Positions 17,338 to 26,830 of a stretch of DNA of 64,000 nt are shown one piece after another. The translations under genes were made by a program, and so were the position numbers. The notes beneath the pieces were generated by a model that saw nothing but the letters and a program-made list of their open reading frames with translations, was not told where the DNA came from and did not search any database. Origin of the DNA: JALNZU01 sp964463695 (GTDB taxonomy: Bacteria; Bacteroidota; Bacteroidia; Bacteroidales; F082); NCBI GenBank assembly GCA_964463695.1, contig CAYXCZ010000020.1, positions 1 to 64,000 on the forward strand. Reading direction: 5' to 3'. Position 1 is the first letter of the stretch; each line of letters starts with the position of its first letter.

Positions 17338-18255
17338 TTAACCTCTGAAAAACAGCGCTTTAATAATTTCTTTGGCCATTGCAGGGTTTTCTTTCAAACG
17401 ACGGGTGGAATAAGCAAACCATTGATTACCGAAGGGAACATAGATACGCATACGATGCCCGGCATCAACAATTGATTTGCGTAATTGAGGGGTAACACCA
17501 TAGAGCATTTGGAATTCATATTTTTCACGCGGTACTTTGTATTTTTCGATGAGTTTATAGGCTCCTTCAACTAAAAATTTATCATGCGTTGCAATCCCGG
17601 GATAATTCCCGTTTTTAAACATAAACTCCAGATCTTCAAGGAAGTGCTGATTTATCTCAGCGTATTTCTTGTATGCAATCTTCTCAGGCTCAACATAAAT
17701 ACCTTTGCATAACCTGTAACTAACAGGAATTTCTGATGTTTGTAGATCAAGCAGTTGATTGATATCTCCTAAGGTGCGTTTCAGGTACGCCTGAAAAACA
17801 AGCCCTACATTAGCGGGAAACTCAGCTTTTAATTTTCTGAAAAGTTCAATCTCCAAGTCAACGCATTGGGAATCTTCCATATCGATACGCACAAAGTTGT
17901 TGTAAGAAGCAGCTTTGGCAACAATTTCACGGATGTAACCATAGCACACATCTTTATCGATAAGTAATCCAAACATGGTTGGCTTCAAGGAAAAATTCCC
18001 ATCGATTTTTGCCTTTTGAATAGTTTCAATGATATTCAGGTACTCGTTTTTATTGTCCTCTGCCTGATTTAATTTTGTGATAAATTCACCCAACAGGTCA
18101 ATTGTAACCATCATGCCTTCTTTGTTCAGCTGGCGGCTAATTTCAATGGCATCTTCAATTTTTTTACCGGCAATGTAACGTTTGGAGAACAACCATACGA
18201 GATTTTTTGGCATATATGGCAACATGCCTGCGATCATTTTGTTTATCCACATCAT
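17338..18255 (-). CDS. Proline dehydrogenase
   Basis: A 305-residue single-domain flavoenzyme of the PutA N-terminal/PRODH family that oxidises proline to pyrroline-5-carboxylate and feeds electrons to quinone. Family blocks visible: the strand VTIDLLGE near residue 50, FVRIDMED, VGLVFQAYLKRT, the arginine-containing SYRLCKGIY, GIATHD, EFQMLYGV, and the C-terminal MRIYVPFGNQWFAYSTRRLKE whose two arginines bind proline carboxylate. Its length fits the short bacterial form. It is monocistronic, with a -7 box at 18332-18339 and its own terminator. No P5C dehydrogenase gene is in the window. Confidence 0.92.
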   Translation of the reverse strand: MMWINKMIAGMLPYMPKNLVWLFSKRYIAGKKIEDAIEISRQLNKEGMMVTIDLLGEFITKLNQAEDNKNEYLNIIETIQKAKIDGNFSLKPTMFGLLIDKDVCYGYIREIVAKAASYNNFVRIDMEDSQCVDLEIELFRKLKAEFPANVGLVFQAYLKRTLGDINQLLDLQTSEIPVSYRLCKGIYVEPEKIAYKKYAEINQHFLEDLEFMFKNGNYPGIATHDKFLVEGAYKLIEKYKVPREKYEFQMLYGVTPQLRKSIVDAGHRMRIYVPFGNQWFAYSTRRLKENPAMAKEIIKALFFRG

Positions 18256-18331
18256 AGCGTTAAGATATTATTCAATAATAATCTGATTTTTTTACTTTCA
18301 AATATTGAAAGGCTTTAATTTTTTTATCGCG

Positions 18332-18339
18332 CAAAGGTA
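18332..18339 (-). promoter_or_regulatory. -7 promoter box of proline dehydrogenase
   Basis: Minus-strand TACCTTTG, a full TAnnTTTG match, 77 bases upstream of the ATG. Confidence 0.55.
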
Positions 18340-18597
18340 GTAAAAGCGTTCATCTGTTAAGAAACTAACAAAGAATTTTTCAAACGATTGATGAGTAGCC
18401 TTTTTTCAGTTAAAGTCAACTATATCTAATGATTGGTTAAGAATAGGAAGTAGATAAGCTGCAGGATTGAAGTTGTTAAAGGAAAAGACTCATCAACTGT
18501 TTGTTACAAAATCGAACACTTTTTACACAGTCTTTTTTGAGAAATAGCCATCAATACTATCGTTTCCACTTTGTTTCGGCTGATAAAAATGTTTTTT

Positions 18598-18605
18598 TAA
18601 TTTTG
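18598..18605 (+). promoter_or_regulatory. -7 promoter box of the GH3 gene
   Basis: TAATTTTG matches TAnnTTTG, 24 bases before the ATG at 18629. A -33 TTTG at the ideal distance is not clear. Confidence 0.5.
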
Positions 18606-18628
18606 CACAACATTAAACCCCCCCAATC

Positions 18629-20185
18629 ATGCCTCTTTTAGGGAGTATTATAAAAAAAGCCTATGAATTGCGGAATATGCCTGTTGAGTTGAAGAATCAA
18701 CGGCAAAACCCTGTTTCGGCACAAATCGCTCAGCTAAAGAAACTTTTACAAAAAGCTGAATATACAGCCTTTGGTGAGGAGTATAATTTTGAAGCTATTC
18801 TTGCTGATAAGAATATCGTTGAATCATTTGCCAAAAGAGTTCCGGTTTTCGATTATAACGCAATGTACAAACAGTGGTGGTACAGGGCATTAAATGGTGA
18901 AGCTTATGTTACATGGCCCGGCAGGGTGAATTATTTTGCTTTGAGTTCAGGTACATCTGAGGCTTCAAGTAAACATATCCCCATCACTCAGGACATGCTT
19001 ACGTCGATAAAAAGAGCTAGTATCCGGCAGTTGGTTTCTGCCTCCAAATATGATTTCCCCGTTCATTTTTACGAAAAAGGAATTCTTATGATTGGCGGCA
19101 GCACGCATCTTAATTACAATGGCACTTATTTTGCCGGTGATCTTTCTGGTATCACAGCGGGTAATATTCCTTTTTGGTTTGAGCATTTTTACAAACCGGG
19201 ACGCCGTATTTCAAAAGCAACAGATTGGGCTACAAAGTTGAATGAGATGATAAAGAAAGCACCATCATGGGATATTGGAGTAATTGTTGGTGTTCCGGCA
19301 TGGGTACAAATACTGCTTGAACGCATTATCAAAGAGTATAATCTTACTACTATACACGATATTTGGCCCAACCTCACAGTCTATGTCCACAGCGGGGTTT
19401 CGTTTGCTCCTTATGAAAAAAGTTTTGAAAAGCTTTTCAGCAAGCCTGTTATCTATTCCGAAAGTTATCTCGCCTCTGAAGGTTACATTGCATACCAAAC
19501 AAGGTTGGACAAACGCATCATGCAACTGATTGTTGATAATGGTATTTACTATGAATTTGTGCCTTTTAACCAACAAAATTTTGATGAAGAAGGTAATTTG
19601 CTTAGCAATCCTCAGGCTCTGAGTTTACAACAGGCCCAAAACAATGTAGAATATGCTTTGTTACTTTCAACAAACGCTGGTGCTTGGAGGTATTTGATAG
19701 GTGATACAATCAAGTTTACCAATGTGGAACAGTGTGAAATAATCATTACCGGACGCACAAAGCAGTTTCTTAGTATCTGTGGCGAACATCTTTCTGTTGA
19801 GAATATGAGTCGTGCAATTGAGCTGCTTCAGGAAGAAATGAATATAACAGTTAAAGAATTTACTGTGAGTGGATTCAGACATGGATCAATGTTTGCGCAT
19901 CGTTGGTATCTTGGAACCGATGATGAATTTGATACCGTTGAGGCTATCAAAAAAATTGATGGCTACCTCAATCAGCTGAATGATGACTATATGGTAGAAC
20001 GAACAGAAGCAATTACCGATATTTTCATGGAAGTGGTCCCAACAAGAGTGTTCTATGAGTATTTGAAAAAACAAGGCAAAGAAGGGAGTGCAAATAAATT
20101 TCCACGTGTTTTGAAAGGTCAACGCCTTGAAGACTGGGAAAATTACCTTTCCGAATTTAAGACAAAAGAAAATACGGGGCTTTAA
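18629..20185 (+). CDS. GH3-family acyl-acid amido synthetase
   Basis: A 518-residue enzyme of the GH3/JAR1 family. In plants these adenylate an acyl acid (auxin, jasmonate, benzoate) and join it to an amino acid; bacterial members are largely uncharacterised. The ATP-binding P-loop-like motif is visible as FALSSGTSEASSKHIPIT (about 107-124), then SESYLASEG and the later TNAGAWRYLIGDTIKF and GRTKQFLSICGEHL blocks, all in family order. Length is normal for bacterial GH3. A LysE-type exporter begins 24 bases after the stop, suggesting one transcript and that the product is exported. The substrate is unknown. Confidence 0.88.
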   Translation: MPLLGSIIKKAYELRNMPVELKNQRQNPVSAQIAQLKKLLQKAEYTAFGEEYNFEAILADKNIVESFAKRVPVFDYNAMYKQWWYRALNGEAYVTWPGRVNYFALSSGTSEASSKHIPITQDMLTSIKRASIRQLVSASKYDFPVHFYEKGILMIGGSTHLNYNGTYFAGDLSGITAGNIPFWFEHFYKPGRRISKATDWATKLNEMIKKAPSWDIGVIVGVPAWVQILLERIIKEYNLTTIHDIWPNLTVYVHSGVSFAPYEKSFEKLFSKPVIYSESYLASEGYIAYQTRLDKRIMQLIVDNGIYYEFVPFNQQNFDEEGNLLSNPQALSLQQAQNNVEYALLLSTNAGAWRYLIGDTIKFTNVEQCEIIITGRTKQFLSICGEHLSVENMSRAIELLQEEMNITVKEFTVSGFRHGSMFAHRWYLGTDDEFDTVEAIKKIDGYLNQLNDDYMVERTEAITDIFMEVVPTRVFYEYLKKQGKEGSANKFPRVLKGQRLEDWENYLSEFKTKENTGL

Positions 20186-20209
20186 ATCCGTTATCAGCTT
20201 GATAAAGAT

Positions 20210-20857
20210 ATGACTACGATTTTTTTTGAAGGGGTTTTATTAGGATTGACACTCGCCACATTCTTTGGCTTCGGACCAGCTTTTTTTTCACTTGTACAAA
20301 CCAGTATTCACAGGGGTTTTTGGCCAGCAGTATTGCTTGCCTTGGGAATTTTTATCAACGACCTGCTGATGGTAGTTTTGTGCCTGATGGGAGCAGTACA
20401 GATTGTCACTGAGCCAAGTAACTACTTGTGGTTTGGAATAGCAAGCGGAATCATTCTCATCATTTTTGGCCTTGTAACCTATTCACGGAAAGTAATCACG
20501 GAAGGAAATGAAAATCCCGAACTGCCTGTCGTAATAAGTGGCCCACGGTGGTTTACCTATATGGCAAAAGGCTTTTTCATGAATATTATTAACCCCTTTG
20601 TATGGGTGTTCTGGATTGGAGTTGTAGTTGGGATTTCGGCACGTTTTGGTGGTAATGAAAAAGACTTAACCTACTTTTTTGCAGGAACTTTAGTGACTGT
20701 TCTGGTAAGTGATATTGGCAAAGCTTATGCTTCATTCAGTATCAAACGTTATCTAAATCAAAAGGTTATTGGAATGTTCAATAAAACTGCCGGTATTGGG
20801 TTGATTGGATTTGGACTTTTTCTGATTGTAAAGGTGATTTGGGATTACTTTATGTAA
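20210..20857 (+). CDS. LysE-family small-molecule exporter
   Basis: A 215-residue inner-membrane protein with about six hydrophobic helices. The LysE/RhtB family exports amino acids and derivatives by proton exchange. Family features: GLTLATFFGFGPAFFSLVQT near the N-terminus, ALGIFINDLLMVVLC in helix 2, and FFMNIINPFVWVFWIGVV in the middle, where the NP motif is typical. It lies 24 bases downstream of the GH3 amido-synthetase gene, so an amino-acid conjugate is a reasonable cargo (inference). The downstream recJ gene is convergent. Confidence 0.88.
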   Translation: MTTIFFEGVLLGLTLATFFGFGPAFFSLVQTSIHRGFWPAVLLALGIFINDLLMVVLCLMGAVQIVTEPSNYLWFGIASGIILIIFGLVTYSRKVITEGNENPELPVVISGPRWFTYMAKGFFMNIINPFVWVFWIGVVVGISARFGGNEKDLTYFFAGTLVTVLVSDIGKAYASFSIKRYLNQKVIGMFNKTAGIGLIGFGLFLIVKVIWDYFM

Positions 20858-20899
20858 TTATTTCCCGATAATTGAATCTGTTAGATTAGGCCATTATTA

Positions 20900-22651
20900 T
20901 CAGTCAAAAAACTGTATATCCTTCACATTCAACTGCATATTAATTTTCCCTTGCCATTCATTTTCCTCTATATGGTAGCAAATACTAAAAGGCTTCCCAC
21001 TTTTAATAGCATTATACTGATGACCTTGTTGAAACGCTATTCCTGAAATAGGTTCACTGCGTTCATTAAGCTGCATAAGCTCGAGCTTGAGATGGTTTTT
21101 ACCAACCACTCTGATGCGACCCGTATCGATTACCTGATCAGTTCGGAAAATAGGGGCCATATTACCCGGGCCAAATGGAGCGAATTGTTTCAAAATACGC
21201 AAAAACTTAGCGGTAATTTGATTGAAATTGAGTGTGATATCTATTTCAACTTCAGGTATAAGTATTTCATCATCAATTGTTTGACTTACAAAAGTGTGAA
21301 ATTTATGCTTGAAAAGCTCAAGGTTTTCAGGTTTCATCGAAAGACCGGCAGCGTATTTATGTCCACCAAAATGCTCAAGCAAGTCGGAGCAATGATCAAT
21401 GGCATCATAAACATCAAAATGCTTGATTGAACGTGCCGATCCTGTGATCAGATTATTGGAACGTGTTAGGATAATTGTTGGACGATAATAGGTATCGGTA
21501 AGTCGTGATGCAACAATTCCTATAACTCCTTTGTGCCATCCTTCGTGAAACAATACAGTGCTCTTGGCATTTTTAAGCGCTGGGTCGCCTTCAATCATTG
21601 CCAGGGCTTCCTCGGTGATATTATTGTCGAGGCTGCGACGCTCGGTATTGAGATCATTAATAGCATTAGCGAGTTTTTCTGCATGGCTCATTTTGTCGGC
21701 AAGCAATAACCTTACCGAATCGCTTGCTTTTTCGATACGTCCGGCAGCATTGATACGTGGCCCAATCAAAAAAACAAGATCGCTGATGGTTAATTCTCTG
21801 CTAAATGCTGGCTCACCTGCTTTATGATCAGGAACGCGTAAAACCTGTGAGTAGCTTAAAACGGATTCAACACCCGGTCGGGGAGAGGTATTGATAAGCT
21901 TCAGACCATAGTGAGCAAGTAAACGATTTTCACCTGTGATAGGAACAATGTCGGCTGCGATGCTGATAGCAACCAGATCAAGCAATTGCATTATTAGACC
22001 AAAAGGTTCATTTTGTTCTTTGGCTAAAGCAGAAATTAGCTTGAAACCAACGCCACAGCCTGATAATTCCTTAAAAGGATACGAACAATCAGCCCTTTTT
22101 GTATCCAGAACAGCAACAGCATCAGGCAATTCATCTCCTGGACGATGGTGATCACAAATGATGAAATCTACACCTTTTGTGGTGGCATAACGAATTTTTT
22201 CCACCGCCTTAATTCCGCAATCAAGTGCTATAACCAAATTGAAGCCATTATCAGCAGCATGATCGATTCCCTTGTAGGAAATACCATAGCCTTCATCATA
22301 CCTGTCAGGAATGTAAAACTCAATCTTTTTCTTGAAGTATTTTTTGAGGTACGAATAAACAAGAGCAACAGAAGTTGTTCCATCAACATCGTAATCGCCA
22401 TAAATAAGAATTTTCTCGTTTTTTTCGATAGCCTTAAGCACACGCTCAACGGCTTTATCCATATCTTTCATCAGATATGGGTCGTGCAGTTGATCAAAAT
22501 CTGGTCTGAAAAATAATTTAGCTTCTTCGAATGTTGAAATTTCGCGTTGAGCAAGCAAATTAGCAACCTTGTCATCTACCGACAAAACCTCCATCAATTT
22601 CCGTACTATCTCACTATCACCTTGTTGCTTTAAAACCCACCTACTTTGCAT
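20900..22651 (-). CDS. recJ: Single-stranded-DNA exonuclease RecJ
   Basis: A 583-residue 5'-3' exonuclease used in recombination and mismatch repair. The DHH motifs are present: DYDVDGTTS (motif I), a middle ALDCG, FIICDHHRPG (motif III), then the DHHA1 domain with EHFGGHKYAAGLSM and the C-terminal OB domain ending VKDIQFFD. I prefer the ATG at 22651 because family members begin with a short leader before RWVLK; an ATG 16 codons earlier is in frame. The gene is convergent with the LysE gene and 146 bases downstream of the ABC permease. Confidence 0.95.
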   Translation of the reverse strand: MQSRWVLKQQGDSEIVRKLMEVLSVDDKVANLLAQREISTFEEAKLFFRPDFDQLHDPYLMKDMDKAVERVLKAIEKNEKILIYGDYDVDGTTSVALVYSYLKKYFKKKIEFYIPDRYDEGYGISYKGIDHAADNGFNLVIALDCGIKAVEKIRYATTKGVDFIICDHHRPGDELPDAVAVLDTKRADCSYPFKELSGCGVGFKLISALAKEQNEPFGLIMQLLDLVAISIAADIVPITGENRLLAHYGLKLINTSPRPGVESVLSYSQVLRVPDHKAGEPAFSRELTISDLVFLIGPRINAAGRIEKASDSVRLLLADKMSHAEKLANAINDLNTERRSLDNNITEEALAMIEGDPALKNAKSTVLFHEGWHKGVIGIVASRLTDTYYRPTIILTRSNNLITGSARSIKHFDVYDAIDHCSDLLEHFGGHKYAAGLSMKPENLELFKHKFHTFVSQTIDDEILIPEVEIDITLNFNQITAKFLRILKQFAPFGPGNMAPIFRTDQVIDTGRIRVVGKNHLKLELMQLNERSEPISGIAFQQGHQYNAIKSGKPFSICYHIEENEWQGKINMQLNVKDIQFFD

Positions 22652-22797
22652 CAAAAATTTGTTTAATCCGTAAAGATAGGAAGAATCGTTTGCAATCAAA
22701 GCTTTTTTTTCGGCTTTGACCAGTGTTTTATAAAGGGAATATAATAGTAGAATGGAAGGTTAAAAGTTCCATCCTTCAGAAATTGAGAATTATATCC

Positions 22798-24039
22798 TCA
22801 AAAGTTCGAACGCATGGCTTCCACAGGATCAAGTCGTGAAGCCGACCAGGCGGGAATAAAACCTGAAACAAGTCCAATAAGTCCTGAAACAGATAGCCCA
22901 AGCAAGACATTTTGAAATGACAATCCCAGCTGGAAAGAAGTGGTGCTGCTTACGACAATACTCATTGTAAACACTATTAGCAGACCAACAATGCCACCCA
23001 GTATAGCAAGAAAAATTGCTTCGAACAGGAATTGCAGAAGGATGAAATAGTTTTTTGCACCCAGAGATTTTTGAATACCGATTTGATTGGTACGTTCTTT
23101 TACCGAAACAAACATGATGTTGGCAATTCCAAAACCTCCTACCAATAACGAAAAACCACCAATAACCCAGCCCACGATTGCAATAACTGAAAATAATTGG
23201 TCGAACGATTTGTTGATGATATCCATTTCATTTATGGCAAAATTATCTTCAGCTGTAGGTTTTATCTTACGAATAGATCGCATAATGCCCCGGAGCTCAT
23301 CCTCAAGTTCTTCGTTGGATACACCTGCTTTAGCTCTTGCCACAATAGTAGTCCCATTGCGAAGATCAATCACATTTCGCCCGAACTGAACAGGTATCAG
23401 CGCCGACTTATCGTTGGAGTTCCCAAAAAGATTTTCTCCCTGCTTTTTCATTACTCCGATAACATCGAGCTTAAGTCCAAAAACCTTCACTGTTTGCCCG
23501 ATCGGGTCGGTCGTTGGAAAAAGAGCTTCTGCAACTTCTGCTCCAATAATAACTACATTTCGCCCGGATTGTGATTCCTGAGACGTGAAATACCTTCCTG
23601 ACTCCAAATCGAAGGGCATGACAATTGAATAATCGTGCGAAACAGCGTTCACCGAAACATCCTCAACGTTTATAGACTCAAAACTTACGCTTCGGTTATC
23701 ACCTGTCATAAACGCAAACGACTGCGCAGCGTTACTTCTTTTTTCCAATTCTGCAAGCTCGCGTAACGAAGCTTCCGGACGCTGCCAATACTTCCACCAT
23801 GGATAATCAGAACCCGATGCCCAAGGCCATTTCTGAACAAATAAAATGTTGTCGCCCAACGAGTTAATATCACTTCGGATTGATTTTTCAAGGCTGTCAA
23901 AAACCGAAAAAACAGCAATAATTGAAAAAATACCTATAGTTATGCCGAGCAAAGATAAAATGGTTCTTACCTTGTTCACCAGCAATGCGGTAACAGCAAA
24001 CCGAAAGCTTTCCTGAAGAAGTCGAAAGAAGAGTAACAT
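22798..24039 (-). CDS. MacB-like ABC transporter permease
   Basis: A 413-residue membrane protein of the MacB/FtsX permease class. It has one N-terminal helix (VRTILSLLGITIGIFSIIAV), a large periplasmic MacB core domain (about 45-275), and three C-terminal helices ending SASRLDPVEAMRSNF, the family's coupling tail. Such permeases work with an ATPase and often a membrane-fusion protein to move lipoproteins, peptides or drugs, acting as mechanotransmission devices. No ATPase gene is adjacent, so the partner lies elsewhere. The core sequence does not reveal the cargo. Confidence 0.9.
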   Translation of the reverse strand: MLLFFRLLQESFRFAVTALLVNKVRTILSLLGITIGIFSIIAVFSVFDSLEKSIRSDINSLGDNILFVQKWPWASGSDYPWWKYWQRPEASLRELAELEKRSNAAQSFAFMTGDNRSVSFESINVEDVSVNAVSHDYSIVMPFDLESGRYFTSQESQSGRNVVIIGAEVAEALFPTTDPIGQTVKVFGLKLDVIGVMKKQGENLFGNSNDKSALIPVQFGRNVIDLRNGTTIVARAKAGVSNEELEDELRGIMRSIRKIKPTAEDNFAINEMDIINKSFDQLFSVIAIVGWVIGGFSLLVGGFGIANIMFVSVKERTNQIGIQKSLGAKNYFILLQFLFEAIFLAILGGIVGLLIVFTMSIVVSSTTSFQLGLSFQNVLLGLSVSGLIGLVSGFIPAWSASRLDPVEAMRSNF

Positions 24040-24247
24040 ATGTGTGAAATTTCAAGGGTAAAAGTAAACATTCCTTCATTATGCTGCCAAAAGCCATTAA
24101 ACAAAGTTGTTGTTGTAGCTTTTATAGAATCATATAAGGGAATAAACAACGGTCTGCGCTGCAACTTTGGGTTATTTTTAAATTGTAATGCACATTTCAA
24201 CGGCTTTTTTTTATAATCTTGCAAATTGTTTTAAGCTTAAAATCAAG

Positions 24248-25759
24248 ATGTTAAAAAAGATACAAACTGCCTTAATCTCTGTATATTACAAAGAAGGTCT
24301 GGATTTGATTGTTCAAAAATTGAACGAGCATGATGTAAAAATATTTTCAACAGGAGGAACTTTCGATTTCATTTCCGGGCTTGGAATTCCTGTTGAGGCA
24401 GTTGAAACACTCACCGGCTACCCATCAATTTTGGGAGGACGGGTCAAAACCTTACATCCAAAAGTGTTTGGCGGCATTTTAGGACGCGGAAACAATCCGT
24501 CGGATGTGGCTGAAATGGAAAATTATGCCATTCCGGCTTTTGATCTGGTAATTGTTGATTTATATCCTTTTGAAGAAACTGTAAATAAAACAACGGAGGA
24601 GCAGTTAATAATTGAGAAAATTGATATCGGTGGCATTTCTTTGATACGCGCAGGAGCCAAGAATCATCAGGATGTTTGCATAGTGCCTTCAGTAACCTAT
24701 TACAGCGAGTTACTTGAATTGCTCCAAAAAGGACCTCATACATCATTGGAAGACAGGCGCAGATTTGCGGCCTATGCCTTTGGCGTAAGCTCGCATTATG
24801 ATGCTGCAATTTACAATTGGTTTACCGGTGGTCAGCAACAACTCAGGCTTTCGGGCAACAACGCACAACCGCTCCGGTATGGCGAAAATCCACACCAAAA
24901 AGGCATATTCTACGGCAACCTTGATGAAGTTTTTGAAAAGTTGCATGGAAAAGATTTGTCATATAATAATTTGCTCGATCTCGATGCCGGATTGCATCTT
25001 ATAGCCGAATTTGAAGAACCAAGTTTTGCCATCCTCAAACATAACAACGCGTGTGGTCTGGCTTCCAGAGACACAATGAGAGAAGCATACATGGCTGCAT
25101 TGGCTGGAGATCCTGTTTCTGCATTCGGCGGAGTGCTTGTTGCTAACCGAAAATTGGATGAGGCAACTGCTTTATTAGTCAACGAATTGTTTTTTGAAGT
25201 GATAATAGCTCCTGATTATGAAGAAAATGCACTTCAACTACTCTATTCTCGTAAAAATAGAATAATTTTGCAACTTAGAACAGGAGTGTTTCCAAAAACA
25301 CAATACAAGACACTTTTAAACGGACTGCTTTCACAGGAGAAGGATGTACAAACTGAACAAGCCGCTGATATGCGGGTTGTTACTCAAAAAGCTCCCACAG
25401 CAGCTGAAACAGATGATCTTGTTTTTGCTAATAAAATTGTTAAACACACCCGTTCAAACGCAATTGTACTTGTAAAAAACAAGCAATTGGCGGGAAGCGG
25501 AATCGGGCAAACCTCACGTGTTGATGCACTGAAACAAGCCGTAGCCAAAGCAAAAGAGTTTGGCTTCGATTTGAATGGTGCTGTGATGGCTTCTGATGCT
25601 TTCTTCCCTTTTGCCGACTCTGTGGAGATTGCTTCACAAGCTGGCATTACTGCAGTAGTTCAGCCTGGTGGGTCGGTACGTGATAATGATACCATCAACT
25701 TTTGCAACTCAGCAGGCCTAAGCATGGTTTTTACAGGTATCAGGCATTTTAAACATTGA
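24248..25759 (+). CDS. purH: Bifunctional AICAR formyltransferase/IMP cyclohydrolase
   Basis: A 503-residue enzyme for the last two steps of IMP synthesis. The N-terminal cyclohydrolase domain has the MGS fold with IFSTGGT and GRVKTLHPKV; the formyltransferase domain carries the catalytic Lys-His in AILKHNNACG and NQRYGENPHQ-like RYGENPHQ. I take ATG 24248 (MLKKIQTALISVY) because homologues begin there; the frame extends 20 codons upstream. It lies 27 bases before mreB, an arrangement seen in Bacteroidota, and probably shares a transcript with the cell-shape genes. Confidence 0.96.
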   Translation: MLKKIQTALISVYYKEGLDLIVQKLNEHDVKIFSTGGTFDFISGLGIPVEAVETLTGYPSILGGRVKTLHPKVFGGILGRGNNPSDVAEMENYAIPAFDLVIVDLYPFEETVNKTTEEQLIIEKIDIGGISLIRAGAKNHQDVCIVPSVTYYSELLELLQKGPHTSLEDRRRFAAYAFGVSSHYDAAIYNWFTGGQQQLRLSGNNAQPLRYGENPHQKGIFYGNLDEVFEKLHGKDLSYNNLLDLDAGLHLIAEFEEPSFAILKHNNACGLASRDTMREAYMAALAGDPVSAFGGVLVANRKLDEATALLVNELFFEVIIAPDYEENALQLLYSRKNRIILQLRTGVFPKTQYKTLLNGLLSQEKDVQTEQAADMRVVTQKAPTAAETDDLVFANKIVKHTRSNAIVLVKNKQLAGSGIGQTSRVDALKQAVAKAKEFGFDLNGAVMASDAFFPFADSVEIASQAGITAVVQPGGSVRDNDTINFCNSAGLSMVFTGIRHFKH

Positions 25760-25786
25760 TAAATAAGTCAATAAACACACATAGAT

Positions 25787-26809
25787 ATGGGATTATTTTC
25801 GTTCCTAAACAAAGAGATTGCTATTGACCTTGGTACGGCCAATACTATCATTATCTACAATGATAAGGTAGTTGTTGATGAACCCTCAATCGTTGCTATA
25901 GAGCGCAACACAGGCCGGATTATTGCTGTAGGTAAAAAAGCGATGATGATGCATGGTAAAACACATGAAAACATCAAAACCATTCGTCCGCTGCGCGATG
26001 GAGTAATCGCCGATTTTCAAGCTGCTGAGCATATGATGCGGGAGATGATCAAAATGATTGGTATAAAAAGCAGATTCTTCCCACCTGCATTGAAAATGGT
26101 TATTTGCATCCCCTCAGGTATTACCGAAGTAGAAGAAAGAGCTGTAAAGGATTCTGCCGAACAGGCTGGTGCCAAAGAGGTAAGATTGATACACGAACCT
26201 ATGGCTGCTGCTATTGGAATTGGTATCGATGTACTCGAACCTACCGGAAACATGATTATTGATATTGGTGGAGGAACAAGTGAAATAGCTGTTATCGCCT
26301 TAGGTGGTATTGTAAATAATAAATCGATCCGCATTGCCGGTGATGACTTTAATGCTGATATTGAAGAGTATATGCGTAAGCAGCACAACATTAATATTGG
26401 CGAACGTACAGCTGAACGTATCAAGATAGAAGTTGGTGCAGCGCTTCCTCTTATTGATAATCCACCGGACGATTTCCCTGTTCACGGACGGGATATGTTA
26501 ACAGGTATTCCAAAGGAGATTAAAGTAAACTATACCGAAATAGCCCATTGTCTGGATAAAAGCATTTCAAAAATTGAAGCTGCGGTGCTCAACGCTCTTG
26601 AAATGACACCTCCTGAACTTTCAGCTGATATTTTCAGAACTGGGATTTATTTGGCTGGCGGTGGCTCGTTACTTCGAGGCCTCGACAAGCGATTGCACTT
26701 AAAGACTAAGCTTCCGGTGCATGTGGCGGAAGATCCGTTGCGTGCTGTTGCCCGTGGCACAGGCATTGCCCTTAAAAACTTTGATAAATTCCCATTCCTG
26801 ATCAAATAG
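25787..26809 (+). CDS. mreB: Rod-shape-determining actin homologue MreB
   Basis: A 340-residue bacterial actin that directs lateral wall synthesis in rod-shaped cells. It has the phosphate-1 loop IDLGTANTIIIYNDK, the phosphate-2 region MIIDIGGGTSEIAVIALGG, the adenosine motif YLAGGGSLLRGLDK, and the RPLRDGVIADFQAAEHMM block. Length is standard. It is first in an mreB-mreC-mreD set and 27 bases after purH. Its presence says the organism is, or descends from, a rod. Confidence 0.97.
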   Translation: MGLFSFLNKEIAIDLGTANTIIIYNDKVVVDEPSIVAIERNTGRIIAVGKKAMMMHGKTHENIKTIRPLRDGVIADFQAAEHMMREMIKMIGIKSRFFPPALKMVICIPSGITEVEERAVKDSAEQAGAKEVRLIHEPMAAAIGIGIDVLEPTGNMIIDIGGGTSEIAVIALGGIVNNKSIRIAGDDFNADIEEYMRKQHNINIGERTAERIKIEVGAALPLIDNPPDDFPVHGRDMLTGIPKEIKVNYTEIAHCLDKSISKIEAAVLNALEMTPPELSADIFRTGIYLAGGGSLLRGLDKRLHLKTKLPVHVAEDPLRAVARGTGIALKNFDKFPFLIK

Positions 26810-26830
26810 CAAGCAGCAGAGTAACGCAGC

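Larger units (their letters stand above)
18256..18628. other. Divergent promoter region between proline dehydrogenase and GH3 genes
   Basis: A 373-base gap carrying outward-facing promoters for both flanking genes. A run of seven C lies just before the GH3 start codon. Nothing else stands out. Confidence 0.5.

Noticed and set aside
18615..18621. Run of seven C just before the GH3 start codon as a phase-variation tract
   Set aside because: It is outside the coding frame and short; slippage there would not shift the reading frame, and no evidence of variation is available.
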